64,000 nucleotides of DNA, from NCBI RefSeq assembly GCF_019834675.1, contig NZ_JABUBU010000001.1:806001-870000 (forward strand), written 5' to 3'. This DNA comes from Rhodococcoides corynebacterioides (GTDB taxonomy: Bacteria; Actinomycetota; Actinomycetes; Mycobacteriales; Mycobacteriaceae). The position numbers were made by a program, and so were the translations under genes. The notes below the pieces were generated by a model that was not told where the DNA came from, did no database searches, and saw only the letters and a program-made list of their open reading frames with translations. Shown piece after piece: positions 35,889 to 47,033 of the stretch (positions within the stretch are counted from its first letter, which is position 1; each line of letters starts with the position of its first letter).

Positions 35889-36012
35889 CTCGCGTCGTCG
35901 CGAGTGCGCGCATCGCGATCCGGCTTCACGGTCGATCCTCGACACCAGTGACCGACAACGACCGCACCGCCGCTTCTCGGCGGGGCGCGCAGAAGAAGAG
36001 GAGGCGGACGTG

Positions 36013-36486
<474 letters not shown>

Positions 36487-36497
36487 CCCGGTCCGGC

Positions 36498-36539
36498 GGG
36501 TCGGGACCGGCCGGGATCGGGTCGGGACCAGCCGGGATC
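36498..36539. repeat. Two tandem 21-bp units after the whiB2 stop codon
   Basis: Units 36498-36518 and 36519-36539 begin GGGTCGGGACC and differ at one base. They fill most of the 56-bp gap between whiB2 and the convergent zincin-like gene. Internal CCGG/GACC elements could also fold. Confidence 0.85.
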
Positions 36540-36542
36540 GGC

Positions 36543-37052
36543 TCAGTCCAGCGGGTCGGGATCGACCACGTCCGGCGTGACGCCGAGGTAGGTCGCCACC
36601 TGCTCCACCAGCACGTCGTGCACCAGCGCCGTCAGGTCGCGGGTGCTGCGCGCGCGGCGCTCGAGGGGACGACGGAACACGACGATGCGCGCGCGGACGG
36701 TCGCGCCGCGCTTGTCCACCCCGGCCGGGATGAGACGGGACAGCGGCACCGGTCCCTCCGCCACCACCTCCGGCGGCCACGTCACCGACGTCGGGTCGAC
36801 CGCCCGAATCTTCGGCACGTCGTCGACCGCGATGTCGAGCTTCATCAGACGCTCGTGCCAGCGACGCTCGATGGGGGCGAAGGCCTCGAGGACGGCGGCG
36901 TCGAACTGCTGTGCGCGCGAACGCCGTCCGGGCACCGACTCCGGCAGGAGCACGCCCCGCATGCCGCGACCGCGTCGGGTGGCGGAGCGCGACGTGGAGG
37001 GTCGGGTACGCCCGGAACGCGATTGTCCGGAGGAGGAACCGTGGGGCGACAC
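36543..37052 (-). CDS. Zincin-like metallopeptidase-family protein with degenerate active site
   Basis: The protein has 169 residues. The basic Ser/Arg-rich N-terminus is followed by a conserved core (FDAAVLEAFAPIERRWHERLMKLDIAVDDVP; RARIVVFRRPLERRA) typical of the Rv3259-type metallopeptidase family. Where active relatives have a VHEIAHHFG-type motif, this protein has VLVEQVATYLG, so both His ligands are absent. It is probably a non-catalytic member. GTG at 37052 is chosen because TACCAT (37064-37059) ends six bases before it. Confidence 0.78.
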   Translation of the reverse strand: MSPHGSSSGQSRSGRTRPSTSRSATRRGRGMRGVLLPESVPGRRSRAQQFDAAVLEAFAPIERRWHERLMKLDIAVDDVPKIRAVDPTSVTWPPEVVAEGPVPLSRLIPAGVDKRGATVRARIVVFRRPLERRARSTRDLTALVHDVLVEQVATYLGVTPDVVDPDPLD

Positions 37053-37058
37053 CCGAAC

Positions 37059-37064
37059 ATGGTA
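37059..37064 (-). promoter_or_regulatory. Putative -10 box TACCAT, leaderless zincin-like gene
   Basis: On the minus strand TACCAT (TANNNT) is followed by six bases and GTG at 37052. No Shine-Dalgarno sequence is seen. Confidence 0.5.
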
Positions 37065-37137
37065 CGGCGACCGGTTCCGGCCTCGTCGCATCGGCGGTCA
37101 CCGTCGTGTCGGCTGTTCGGTTGCTCGCTCCGCGGGT

Positions 37138-37143
37138 TAGGGT
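37138..37143 (+). promoter_or_regulatory. Putative -10 box TAGGGT, leaderless DUF3499 gene
   Basis: TAGGGT is followed by seven bases and GTG at 37151. With the TACCAT box 74 bases away on the other strand it makes a compact divergent promoter pair. Confidence 0.5.
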
Positions 37144-37150
37144 GCTGGCT

Positions 37151-37567
37151 GTGAGAGCTGTGCGGGGATGTTGCCGACCGGGGTGCAACCGACCGGCCGT
37201 GGCGACGTTGACCTACGTCTACTCCGATTCCACCGCCGTCGTCGGTCCACTGGCGACCGTCGACGAGCCCCACTCGTGGGATCTGTGCGAGGTGCACGGC
37301 TCGTCGATCACCGCACCCAAGGGCTGGGACATGGTCCGGTACGAGGGTGGCTTCGCGACGTCCGGACCGGACGAGGACGACCTGACCGCGTTGGCGGAGG
37401 CCGTGCGCGAGGCCGGCGCCCGCGATCGCGGCCCGCGGGCCCGGACGAACGCGATGCCCGATTCGGGCCCGTCCGACGGCGGCGTCGCCGGAATCGTCCC
37501 GACGATGCCGACCGCACGCACCGGCCGACGCGGCCACCTGCGCGTGCTGCCCGACCCGTCGTCCTGA
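37151..37567 (+). CDS. DUF3499 family protein
   Basis: The protein has 138 residues. The conserved part is residues 4-65: RGCCRPGCNRPAVATLTYVYSDSTAVVGPL and WDLCEVHGSSITAPKGWDMVRYE. The CC...C and C..H residues suggest a small zinc-ribbon-like fold. The C-terminal half is variable and low in complexity. It is the actinobacterial DUF3499 protein that sits before manB (Rv3258c). The function is unknown. GTG at 37151 is set by the TAGGGT box. Confidence 0.85.
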   Translation: MRAVRGCCRPGCNRPAVATLTYVYSDSTAVVGPLATVDEPHSWDLCEVHGSSITAPKGWDMVRYEGGFATSGPDEDDLTALAEAVREAGARDRGPRARTNAMPDSGPSDGGVAGIVPTMPTARTGRRGHLRVLPDPSS

Positions 37568-37760
37568 ACCCGGCGCGGCGGCCGTGACGGGCCGACGCGG
37601 CTACCCCTCCCGACGGCGCTCGGGGCACTAGGCTTCTCCCGTACCCACCGAACCCCGTGTGGGTCCGTCGCCGACGGTGGCGCATCACGCGCCCGCGGCG
37701 ATCGTTCGTGATTCGGTGTGCGCACCGTCTCGTTCCCACCACCTCCGAGGAGACAATGTC

Positions 37761-39128
37761 GTGGCTCGATCAGCGGACCTGGTCACAGCGGTCATCAAGG
37801 CGTACGACGTGCGGGGCGTCGTCGGGGAACAGATCGACGAGGACTTCGTCCGGGACGTGGGGGCGTCGTTCGCGCGGCTCGTCGGTGCCGAGGGTGCCGA
37901 CCGTGTGGTGATCGGACACGACATGCGGGATTCGTCGCCCGCGCTGGCCGCGGCGTTCGCCGAGGGCGTCGTCTCCCGCGGACTCGACGTCGTGCACATC
38001 GGCCTGGCGTCGACGGACCAGCTCTACTTCGCGTCGGGCCGATTCGACTGCCCCGGAGCGATGTTCACCGCCAGCCACAACCCCGCCCGTTACAACGGCA
38101 TCAAGCTGTGCCGGGCCGGCGCCAAGCCGGTGGGACAGGACTCGGGGCTCGCGACCATCTCCGCCGACGTGATCGAGGGGGTGCCCGCCGCCGACGGTCC
38201 CCGCGGCGAGATCACCACTCGTGACGTCCTCGGCGACTACGCGGAGTTCGTCCGCACTCTGGTCGACATCGCGTCGATCCGGCCGTTGAGCGTCGCCGTC
38301 GACGCGGGCAACGGCATGGGCGGGCACACCGTGCCCGCGGTGCTCGGCGACACCGTGCTCACCGTGCACCCCCTCTACTTCGAGCTCGACGGGACCTTCC
38401 CCAACCATGAGGCCAACCCGCTCGAGCCGGCCAACCTGGTCGACCTGCAGGCGTACGTCCGGGAGACCGGGGCGGACATCGGGCTCGCGTTCGACGGCGA
38501 CGCCGACCGGTGCTTCGTGGTCGACGAGCGGGGCGAGCCCGTGTCGCCGTCGGCGATCACCGCCCTCGTCGCCGAGCGGGAGCTCGCCGCGCACCCGTCG
38601 TCGACGATCATCCACAACCTGATCACGTCGCGGTCGGTGCCAGAGCTGGTGGAGTCGCTGGGGGGACACCCGGTGCGCACCCGTGTCGGTCACTCCTTCA
38701 TCAAGGCGCTCATGGCCGAGACCGGCGCCGTGTTCGGTGGCGAGCACTCGGCGCACTACTACTTCCGCGAGTTCTGGGGAGCCGACTCCGGCATGCTGGC
38801 GGCGCTGCACGTGTTGGCCGCACTCGGCTCGCAGGACGCTCCGCTGTCCGAGCTCATGGCGCGGTACGAGGTCTACGCCGCCTCGGGCGAGATCAACTCC
38901 ACCGTCGCCGACGCCGCCGAGCGCACCCGCGCCGTCGTCGACGCGTTCGCCGACCGCACGGTGGCCGTCGATCGTCTGGACGGCGTCACCGTCGACCTCG
39001 GCGACCACACCTGGTTCAACCTGCGCGCCTCGAACACCGAACCGCTGCTGCGCCTGAACGTCGAGGCCCCCACGGCCGCGGACGTCGATCGACTGACGAC
39101 GGAGATCCTCGGCATCGTTCGGGCGTGA
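37761..39128 (+). CDS. manB: Phosphomannomutase/phosphoglucomutase
   Basis: The protein has 455 residues. Alpha-D-phosphohexomutase family: KAYDVRGVVGEQIDEDF, the catalytic Ser loop TASHNPARYNGIK, the metal-binding loop FDGDADRCF, the sugar-binding GGEHSAHYYF and the phosphate-binding ASNTEPLLRLN. It converts mannose-6-phosphate to mannose-1-phosphate, feeding ManC. GTG at 37761 has GAGGAG eight bases upstream. It heads a manB-tobH-manA run. The 37568-37760 spacer holds inverted repeats (ACCCAC...GTGGGT) but no gene. Confidence 0.95.
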   Translation: MARSADLVTAVIKAYDVRGVVGEQIDEDFVRDVGASFARLVGAEGADRVVIGHDMRDSSPALAAAFAEGVVSRGLDVVHIGLASTDQLYFASGRFDCPGAMFTASHNPARYNGIKLCRAGAKPVGQDSGLATISADVIEGVPAADGPRGEITTRDVLGDYAEFVRTLVDIASIRPLSVAVDAGNGMGGHTVPAVLGDTVLTVHPLYFELDGTFPNHEANPLEPANLVDLQAYVRETGADIGLAFDGDADRCFVVDERGEPVSPSAITALVAERELAAHPSSTIIHNLITSRSVPELVESLGGHPVRTRVGHSFIKALMAETGAVFGGEHSAHYYFREFWGADSGMLAALHVLAALGSQDAPLSELMARYEVYAASGEINSTVADAAERTRAVVDAFADRTVAVDRLDGVTVDLGDHTWFNLRASNTEPLLRLNVEAPTAADVDRLTTEILGIVRA

Positions 39129-39197
39129 ACCGGGTAGTCCCTGGCATGGTGGAGGGCACCGTCCGAGAGGCCGGTGCGCGCACGAGAGGTGGGTGAG

Positions 39198-40397
39198 ATG
39201 GCCGAGATGTCCGAGATCTCCGAGTACCCCGAGTTCTCGCGGCTGTCGGCGACCGATCCGTCGACGCCCGTCGACCTCGACGACGCCGATGCCGTGACCC
39301 GCGCCGATCGCGCCGGCGTGCTCCACGCGTCCGCGCTGGCGGGCGCGCAGATCCGGGCGACCGCTGCCGCGGTCTCCGAGGGTGCGCTGGCCCGGCTGGA
39401 CGGTGTTCGGCCGCGCGCGGTCGTGGTGGTCGCCCCGTCCGGCCCCGCCCGCCGGGCCGCCGGACTCGTCTCCGCCCTGTCGGCGTCCGCCGGCGTGCCC
39501 ATGGTGCTCGCACCGTCCACCCCGTCCTGGGTGGGCCCCCTCGACGTCGTCGTCGTCGCGGGTGACGACGCCGGCGACCCCGCCCTCGCCCGGTCCGTGG
39601 ACGCCGCCGTGCGTCGCCGCGCCGACGTGGTGGTGACGGTGCCGGACGAGGGGCCGGTGGCCGACGCCGGCGCCGGCCGCGTGATGGCGCTGCCGCCCCG
39701 CGTGCGCCTGCCCGACCGCCACGGTTTCGCGCGCCACGTCGCGTCGATCGCGGCCGTGCTCGCCGCGGTCGACCCGGCCTCGGCCGTCGGCGATCTCGCG
39801 GCGGTGGCGGACGTCGTGGACGCGGAGTCGGCGCGGCACCACGCCTCCGTCGAGGTGTTCCGCAATCCGGCCAAGTCGTTGGCGTCGCGCCTGCTCGGTC
39901 GACGGGTCCTGCTGACCGGGGACGGCGTCGTCGCCACCGAGGTCGCCCGTCACGGCGCGGCGGTGCTGCTCCGGGCGGCCGGGATCGTCGCCGCGTCGAG
40001 CGAGCTGTCGGACGCGGTCGCGGTGGTCCACGAGTTCGGTTCCGTGGGCGGTGATCCCGACGGCGGTGCCGCGCGGGGCGGCGGCGCGGACTACGACCCG
40101 CTCTTCCACGACGATCAGATCGACGGCCCCCGCCCGGCGGATCCGGTCCGCATCCTCACCGTGTCGATCGACCCCGACGACTCGTCGGTCCGCCGCCGCG
40201 TCGCCGTCCTGGGCGAGGTGGACGTGATCCGCGCCGACGACGTCGCCGGCGACACGCCGTCGGTGGACGCGGGCGTCGCGCCCGCGCCGGGTGCGGCGTC
40301 GACCGCGAATCCCGCTGTCGCGCTGCGTCACTGCCTGGTCCTGGCCGCCCGGCTCGAGGCCGCGGCGGCGTACGTCCATCTCGCCGGTGGCCGATGA
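39198..40397 (+). CDS. TobH-like protein (SIS-domain-like)
   Basis: The protein has 399 residues. It resembles the TobH/Rv3256c family found between phosphomannomutase and mannose-6-phosphate isomerase genes. The region PRAVVVVAPSGPARRAAGLVSAL suggests a sugar-isomerase (SIS) type fold, like the C-terminal part of bifunctional PGI/PMI, but catalytic residues are not clear. ATG at 39198 follows GAGGTGGGTGAG; ATG 39207 is possible. A structural or regulatory role in mannose metabolism is inferred from position. Confidence 0.82.
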   Translation: MAEMSEISEYPEFSRLSATDPSTPVDLDDADAVTRADRAGVLHASALAGAQIRATAAAVSEGALARLDGVRPRAVVVVAPSGPARRAAGLVSALSASAGVPMVLAPSTPSWVGPLDVVVVAGDDAGDPALARSVDAAVRRRADVVVTVPDEGPVADAGAGRVMALPPRVRLPDRHGFARHVASIAAVLAAVDPASAVGDLAAVADVVDAESARHHASVEVFRNPAKSLASRLLGRRVLLTGDGVVATEVARHGAAVLLRAAGIVAASSELSDAVAVVHEFGSVGGDPDGGAARGGGADYDPLFHDDQIDGPRPADPVRILTVSIDPDDSSVRRRVAVLGEVDVIRADDVAGDTPSVDAGVAPAPGAASTANPAVALRHCLVLAARLEAAAAYVHLAGGR

Positions 40398-40470
40398 CGG
40401 CCGACGCGACGCAACATCCCGCCGCCGTCCGACCGGACGACGGCTCGACGGTGACGACAGGCGGTCGAAC

Positions 40471-41727
40471 GTGAACCTTCTCGACGGTGCGGCTCGGTCC
40501 TATGCCTGGGGGTCGCGGACGGCGCTCGCGGAACTCCGCGGACTTCCCTCGCCCACCCGACATCCCGAGGCGGAACTGTGGTTCGGGGCGCACCCCGGCG
40601 ATCCCGCGCATCTGGTCTCCGAGGCCGGACCCACCTCGCTGCTGGAGGCGATCGATCGGGACCCCGTCGGTCAACTCGGCGCCGCGGTGGCCGAGCGGTT
40701 CGACTCCCGGCTGCCGTTCCTGGTGAAGTTCCTCGCGGCCGACGAGCCGCTCTCGCTGCAGGCGCACCCGTCGTTGGACCAGGCCCGCGAGGGCTACCGC
40801 CGCGAGAACGCGGCCGGCGTGCCCATCGACGCGTCGGTGCGCAACTACCGGGACGCCAACCACAAGCCGGAACTGGTCGTCGCGCTCACCGAGTTCGACG
40901 CCCTGGCCGGCTTCCGCGTCCCGCGCGAGACCATCGAGCTCTTCGCGCTGCTCGGCGCGGAGGAGCTGGCGCCGTATCAGCGCATGCTCGAGGACCAGCC
41001 GGACGCGATCGGTCTGCGGACCCTCTTCACGTCGTGGATCACGCTGCCGCAGCGGGCGCTGGACGCCGTGCTGCCCGCGGTGCTCGACGCCTGCGTGCGG
41101 GCGCTGGAGCGCGCGGAGACCACGCGTGACCGCCGGTTCGTGGCCGAGCTGCGGACCGTGCTCGAACTCGGGGAGTACTACCCGGGTGACGCGGGGGTTC
41201 TCGCGGCGCTGCTGCTGAACCGGGTCACGCTCCGCCCGGGGGAGGCGCTCTACCTCGACGCCGGCAACCTGCACGCCTACCTGCGCGGAACCGCGGTGGA
41301 AATCATGGCGAACTCCGACAACGTGTTGCGCGGTGGGCTGACGCCCAAGCACGTCGACGTGCCGGAACTGCTGCGCGTGCTCGACTTCGAGCCGTTGCCG
41401 TCGCCGGTGCTCGAGTCGCGGACGCAACCGGACGGCTCGGTGCGCTACCCGACGCCCGCGCCGGAGTTCGCGCTCACCAGAGTCGAACTGAGCAGTGGTG
41501 CGGGGGCCGACGGCGCGGGGTCCTCGCCGTACACGTTGGGTCCGCTGGACCGGCCGCGCATCCTGCTGTGCGTGCACGGCAGCGTGCAGGTCCGCGCCGG
41601 CGGCGCGACGTTGCCGCTCCAGCGGGGTCATGCCCTGTGGATCGCCGCCTCCGACCCCGATCCCGAACTCTGCGCGGCGACGGAGGACGCGACGGTGTTC
41701 GTCGCCGAGGTCGGCTCCGTCGATTAG
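40471..41727 (+). CDS. manA: Mannose-6-phosphate isomerase (type I)
   Basis: The protein has 418 residues. Type I PMI: the early AARSYAWGSRTALAEL, zinc-site segments LSLQAHPSLDQA and NHKPELVVALTEFDALAGFR, and YLDAGNLHAYLRGTAVEIMANSDNVLRGGLTPKHVDVPELL. It interconverts fructose-6-phosphate and mannose-6-phosphate and supplies ManB. GTG at 40471 gives the usual VNLLDGAARSYAWG start. It is followed immediately by a 13-bp tandem repeat. Confidence 0.95.
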   Translation: MNLLDGAARSYAWGSRTALAELRGLPSPTRHPEAELWFGAHPGDPAHLVSEAGPTSLLEAIDRDPVGQLGAAVAERFDSRLPFLVKFLAADEPLSLQAHPSLDQAREGYRRENAAGVPIDASVRNYRDANHKPELVVALTEFDALAGFRVPRETIELFALLGAEELAPYQRMLEDQPDAIGLRTLFTSWITLPQRALDAVLPAVLDACVRALERAETTRDRRFVAELRTVLELGEYYPGDAGVLAALLLNRVTLRPGEALYLDAGNLHAYLRGTAVEIMANSDNVLRGGLTPKHVDVPELLRVLDFEPLPSPVLESRTQPDGSVRYPTPAPEFALTRVELSSGAGADGAGSSPYTLGPLDRPRILLCVHGSVQVRAGGATLPLQRGHALWIAASDPDPELCAATEDATVFVAEVGSVD

Positions 41728-41728
41728 C

Positions 41729-41754
41729 TCGGTCGACCAGGTCGGTCGAGCAGG
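41729..41754. repeat. Two tandem 13-bp units after the manA stop codon
   Basis: TCGGTCGACCAGG (41729-41741) and TCGGTCGAGCAGG (41742-41754) differ at one base, and a further degenerate TCTGTCGGTG follows. The array starts one base after the stop codon. Confidence 0.8.
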
Positions 41755-41866
41755 TCTGTCGGTGTGACGCACCGGGCACCCGTTGACCCGTTGTGACCTG
41801 TCCTCGTGTGACGATAGGGCGCACAGCGCCGTCGTCGACGGTGCGCGGACGCGAAGGAGCACGCCG

Positions 41867-43375
41867 GTGACGAGTCACGGCAAGGGCGCGACCGGGGAGC
41901 CGGTGACCGGTTCCGGAGGAGGTCTTCGGCGAACCAAGTCGATCGAGCAGTCCATCCGGGACACCGACGAGCCCGACACCAAACTGAAGAAGACGCTGAA
42001 CTCCTGGGACCTCACGGTCTTCGGCGTCGCCGTCGCGGTCGGCGCGGGCATCTTCACCCTGACCGCGCGGACGGCCGGCAACGTCGCGGGTCCCGCCGTC
42101 TCGCTGGCATTCGTCTTCGCCGCGATCGCGTGCGGCCTCGCCGCACTCTGCTACGCCGAGTTCGCCTCCACCGTTCCGGTCGCCGGCAGTGCGTACACCT
42201 TCAGCTACGCGACGTTCGGCGAGTTCATCGCCTGGATCATCGGGTGGGACCTCATCCTCGAGTTCGCGCTGGCCGCCGCGGTCGTCGCCAAGGGGTGGTC
42301 GCTCTACCTCGGCGAGGTGCTCGGCACCGCGTCGCCGGTCGCGAGCATCGGCGGAATCGACGTCGACTGGGGCGCCCTGCTCATCGTGGTCGTCCTGTCG
42401 GTGCTGCTGGTCACGGGCGTGAAGATCTCCTCGCGCGTCTCGCTGATCATCACCGCCATCAAGGTGGCCGTCGTCCTGCTCATCGTCGTGGTGGGTGCCT
42501 TCTACATCAAGGCGGCCAACTACAGCCCGTACATCCCGCCGGCCGAGCCGGCGGAGGCCGAGAGCGGACTGACCCAGTCGCTGTTCTCCTTCGTCACCGG
42601 CGCCGAGGGCAGCAACTTCGGCTGGTACGGCCTGCTCGCCGCCGCCAGCCTGGTGTTCTTCGCCTTCATCGGCTTCGACATCGTCGCCACCACGGCGGAG
42701 GAGACGGTCGACCCGCAGCGGTCCCTGCCGCGCGGCATCCTCGGCTCGCTCGCGATCGTCACCGTGCTGTACGTCGCAGTGACCCTGATCCTCACCGGCA
42801 TGGTCAACTACACCGAACTGGCCGGTGATTCGTCCACGCTGGCCACCGCCTTCGAGCTCAACGGCATCACCTGGGCCCAGCAGATCATCTCCTTCGGCGC
42901 TCTCGCCGGCCTCACGACGGTGGTCATGGTGCTGCTGCTCGGGCAGTCCCGCGTGCTGTTCGCGATGTCGCGCGACGGACTGATGCCGCGCGCGCTGGCC
43001 AAGACCGGCTCGCGCGGTACCCCGGTGCGCATCACCGTCGTCGTCGCCGTGGTGGTCGCCGTTCTCGCCACGTTCTTCCCCATCGGGACGTTGGAGGAGA
43101 TGGTCAACATCGGCACGCTGTTCGCCTTCGTCCTGGTCTCGATCGGCGTCGTCGTGTTGCGTCGGACTCGCCCGGATCTCCAGCGGGGGTTCCGGACCCC
43201 GCTGGTGCCGCTGGTGCCGATCCTCGCGGTCGTCGCCTGCCTCTGGCTGATGGTCAATTTGTCCGTCGAGACCTGGATGCGATTCGTGATCTGGATGGCA
43301 CTCGGCGTCGTCATCTATTTCGCCTACTCGCGCCGGCACTCCGTGCTCGGTCGACAGCAGGCCGGACTCGAGTAG
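41867..43375 (+). CDS. APC-superfamily amino-acid permease
   Basis: The protein has 502 residues with about twelve hydrophobic segments. The first segment carries the APC signature GVAVAVGAGIFTLTARTAGNVAGPAV; FIGFDIVATTAEETVDPQRSLPRGI is the conserved loop after a middle helix. It probably imports cationic or neutral amino acids by proton symport. GTG at 41867 has AAGGAG eight bases upstream. The position next to manA matches M. tuberculosis Rv3253c. The substrate is not predictable. Confidence 0.9.
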   Translation: MTSHGKGATGEPVTGSGGGLRRTKSIEQSIRDTDEPDTKLKKTLNSWDLTVFGVAVAVGAGIFTLTARTAGNVAGPAVSLAFVFAAIACGLAALCYAEFASTVPVAGSAYTFSYATFGEFIAWIIGWDLILEFALAAAVVAKGWSLYLGEVLGTASPVASIGGIDVDWGALLIVVVLSVLLVTGVKISSRVSLIITAIKVAVVLLIVVVGAFYIKAANYSPYIPPAEPAEAESGLTQSLFSFVTGAEGSNFGWYGLLAAASLVFFAFIGFDIVATTAEETVDPQRSLPRGILGSLAIVTVLYVAVTLILTGMVNYTELAGDSSTLATAFELNGITWAQQIISFGALAGLTTVVMVLLLGQSRVLFAMSRDGLMPRALAKTGSRGTPVRITVVVAVVVAVLATFFPIGTLEEMVNIGTLFAFVLVSIGVVVLRRTRPDLQRGFRTPLVPLVPILAVVACLWLMVNLSVETWMRFVIWMALGVVIYFAYSRRHSVLGRQQAGLE

Positions 43376-43545
43376 TCGCCCGACCACCGAACCCCCCGGC
43401 CCGCCGGACGTTCGTGAGGCAGCGAAACGGTCCGATGGTATGTTTTCGGCGGATGTGACGTTTCGATCACCCGTCCCGGCGGTCGTGCTCGGCGACGCGC
43501 TCGTGGCATCGGGATGAATCGACACCGGGGGAGGAGCGTGACACG

Positions 43546-44718
43546 GTGACGCGCGGATGGCGGGATCCGAAGAGGTATCTGTGGCCGTTGGGCATCCTGG
43601 CCCCGGCGTCGTCGTTGCTGCCGTCGCAGTTGGTGCTGCACACCGGGTCGCCCCTTTTCTGGTGGAGCGGGGTGCTGGTCTTCTTCGTCCTGATCCCGCT
43701 GCTGGACGTCCTGGCGGGTGCCGACGGCAGCAATCCGCCGGACGACGAGGTGCGCGATCTCCAGCAGGACCGCTTCTACCGCTGGTGCACCTTCCTGTTC
43801 CTCCCGGTGCAGTACGTCGGGCTCGTCGTCGCCTGCTGGCTGGTGGCGTTCGGAACGTTGTCCACCGTCGACCGCATCGGCTACGCGGTGTCGGTCGGTC
43901 TGGTCGGCGGCATCGGCATCAACGCCGCGCACGAACTCGGGCACCGGGTCGAGCGGGCGGAGCGCCGCCTGGCCAAGATCGCGCTCGCGCAGAGTTGCTA
44001 CGGGCACTTCGTCGTCGAGCACAATCGCGGCCACCACGTGCGCGTCGCGACGCCCGAGGACCCGGCCAGCGCCCGTCTCGGCGAATCGCTCTACCGGTTC
44101 TTCCCCCGCACGATCCTCGGCGGGGTGCGCTCGGCGTGGGCACTCGAGCGCGACCGACTCCGTCGACGGGGCCGACGCGTCCTCTCGCTGCGGAACGACG
44201 TGCTCACCGCCTGGAGCCTGTCGGTCCTGCTGTTCGGAGTGCTCGTCGCGGCGTTCGGACCGGTGGTCCTGCCCTTCCTCCTCGTGCAGGCCGTGACCGG
44301 CGTCCTGTTGCTCGAGTCGGTGAACTACATCGAGCACTACGGCTTGCGGCGGCAGCGGACGGCCACCGGCCGCTACGAGCGCTGCGCACCCCGGCACAGC
44401 TGGAACAGCGACCACATCGTCACCAACATCTTCCTGTACCACCTGCAGCGGCACAGCGACCACCACGCCAACCCCGGCCGACGGTTCCAGACGCTGCGGT
44501 CTTTCGACGAGTCTCCGCAGCTGCCGGCGGGGTACGCGACGATGGTGCTGCTCGCCGCCGTCCCGCCGCTCTGGCGGCGCGTCATGGATCCGAAGGTGGT
44601 CGACCACTACGACGGTGACGTGACGCGTGCGAATCTCGACCCGAGCGCCGCCGACCGACTGCGCGCCCGGTTCCCGGTGAGTTCCACCGCCGACACCGGG
44701 GTCGCCGTCAGGGGATAA
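43546..44718 (+). CDS. alkB: Alkane 1-monooxygenase
   Basis: The protein has 390 residues with several membrane segments. All His motifs of AlkB are present: HELGH (129-133), EHNRGHH (158-164), the AlkB-specific NYIEHYGL (260-267) and LQRHSDHH (300-307). It hydroxylates the terminal carbon of n-alkanes with a di-iron site in the membrane. GTG at 43546 has GAGGAG nine bases upstream. No rubredoxin or TetR genes follow, unlike the usual alkB-rubA-rubB-alkU order; sahH comes next. Electrons must come from elsewhere. Confidence 0.93.
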   Translation: MTRGWRDPKRYLWPLGILAPASSLLPSQLVLHTGSPLFWWSGVLVFFVLIPLLDVLAGADGSNPPDDEVRDLQQDRFYRWCTFLFLPVQYVGLVVACWLVAFGTLSTVDRIGYAVSVGLVGGIGINAAHELGHRVERAERRLAKIALAQSCYGHFVVEHNRGHHVRVATPEDPASARLGESLYRFFPRTILGGVRSAWALERDRLRRRGRRVLSLRNDVLTAWSLSVLLFGVLVAAFGPVVLPFLLVQAVTGVLLLESVNYIEHYGLRRQRTATGRYERCAPRHSWNSDHIVTNIFLYHLQRHSDHHANPGRRFQTLRSFDESPQLPAGYATMVLLAAVPPLWRRVMDPKVVDHYDGDVTRANLDPSAADRLRARFPVSSTADTGVAVRG

Positions 44719-44725
44719 CCTGGGT

Positions 44726-44753
44726 TGGCGATCACCAGCCGCGTCGATCGCCA
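44726..44753 (+). promoter_or_regulatory. Stem-loop in the sahH leader
   Basis: TGGCGATC (44726-44733) pairs with GATCGCCA (44746-44753) around a 12-nt loop, ending 24 bases before the sahH ATG. A TAACCT box at 44716-44721 could be a -10 element, though the hairpin would then sit at the very 5' end of the transcript. It could affect translation, or be an operator. Confidence 0.4.
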
Positions 44754-44777
44754 GCCGACCAGGGAGTGCCCCCAGAC

Positions 44778-46307
<1,530 letters not shown>

Positions 46308-46345
46308 CCGCAGGCGCCCGAGAACGACCGAGGAGTCGATCGCAC

Positions 46346-47029
46346 GTGGGAAGGCTCATCGCCGTCGAAGGGGTCGACGGGGCCGGCAAGTTCACCCTGT
46401 CGTCGCGCCTGGTGCGGGCCTGGGAGCGGGCGGGAATCGACGCGGTCCGCGTCGGTTTCCCCCGCTACGGGGAGTCGATCCACGCGGACCTCGCGGCGGA
46501 GGCGTTGGCCGGCGAGCACGGTGATCTCGCCCGCGGCGTGAACTCCATGGCCGTGCTCTTCGCACTCGATCGTGCCGGTGCGGCCGCGGACCTGCGCCGC
46601 ATGCTGCACCGGCACGACGTCGTCCTGCTCGATCGGTACGTCGCGTCCAACGCCGCGTACTCGGCCGCGCGGAGGGGCGAGGACGCGGCGGGGCCGACGG
46701 TCGAGTGGGTGCGCGCCCTGGAGTTCGACCGTCTGGTCCTGCCGGTCCCGGACGTGCAGGTGTACCTCGAGGTGCCGGTCTCGGTGGCCGAGGAGCGCGC
46801 CCGCGGTCGGGAGGCCGCGGACGAGTCCCGCGCGCGCGACGTCTACGAGCGCGACGGCGGTCTGCAGGAGCGCACCGCGGCGGTGTACGCGGGCCTCGCG
46901 GCACGGTCCTGGATGTCCCCCTGGGTGGTCGTCGGAAGCGGCGCGGCGGTGGAGGACGAGGCCGACAGCGACCGACTCGCCGCGCAACTGCTGGATCGGA
47001 CCGCGGAGTCGGACGGGATGACACGATAG
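46346..47029 (+). CDS. tmk: Thymidylate kinase
   Basis: The protein has 227 residues. P-loop EGVDGAGKFTLSSRL (Phe replaces the usual Ser/Thr in GKS/GKT, as such substitutions occur in actinobacterial enzymes), DRYVASNAAYSAA (DRY/H motif) and a lid-like RGREAADESRARDVYER. It phosphorylates dTMP to dTDP. GTG at 46346 has GAGGAG ten bases upstream. The order sahH-tmk-mtrA-mtrB-lpqB is conserved in mycobacteria. Confidence 0.93.
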   Translation: MGRLIAVEGVDGAGKFTLSSRLVRAWERAGIDAVRVGFPRYGESIHADLAAEALAGEHGDLARGVNSMAVLFALDRAGAAADLRRMLHRHDVVLLDRYVASNAAYSAARRGEDAAGPTVEWVRALEFDRLVLPVPDVQVYLEVPVSVAEERARGREAADESRARDVYERDGGLQERTAAVYAGLAARSWMSPWVVVGSGAAVEDEADSDRLAAQLLDRTAESDGMTR

Positions 47030-47033
47030 GGCC

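Larger units (their letters stand above)
35557..36012. other. 456-bp intergenic region between fbiA and whiB2
   Basis: No gene is credible. It holds, in order: a run of G tracts (35669-35709), a candidate whiB2 promoter with a GACAC inverted pair (35789-35818), a 14-bp palindrome resembling an SOS box (35875-35888), and the whiB2 Shine-Dalgarno AGGAGG (35999-36004). The 35715-35880 part is less GC-rich than its surroundings. Confidence 0.75.

Noticed and set aside
44719-44777. SAH riboswitch before sahH
   Set aside because: The leader is short and I do not see the conserved core expected for that riboswitch; only one simple stem is supported.
46346-47029. Frameshift or defect in the Tmk P-loop (GKFT)
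   Set aside because: Actinobacterial thymidylate kinases tolerate changes at this position (M. tuberculosis has Arg), and the rest of the enzyme is intact.
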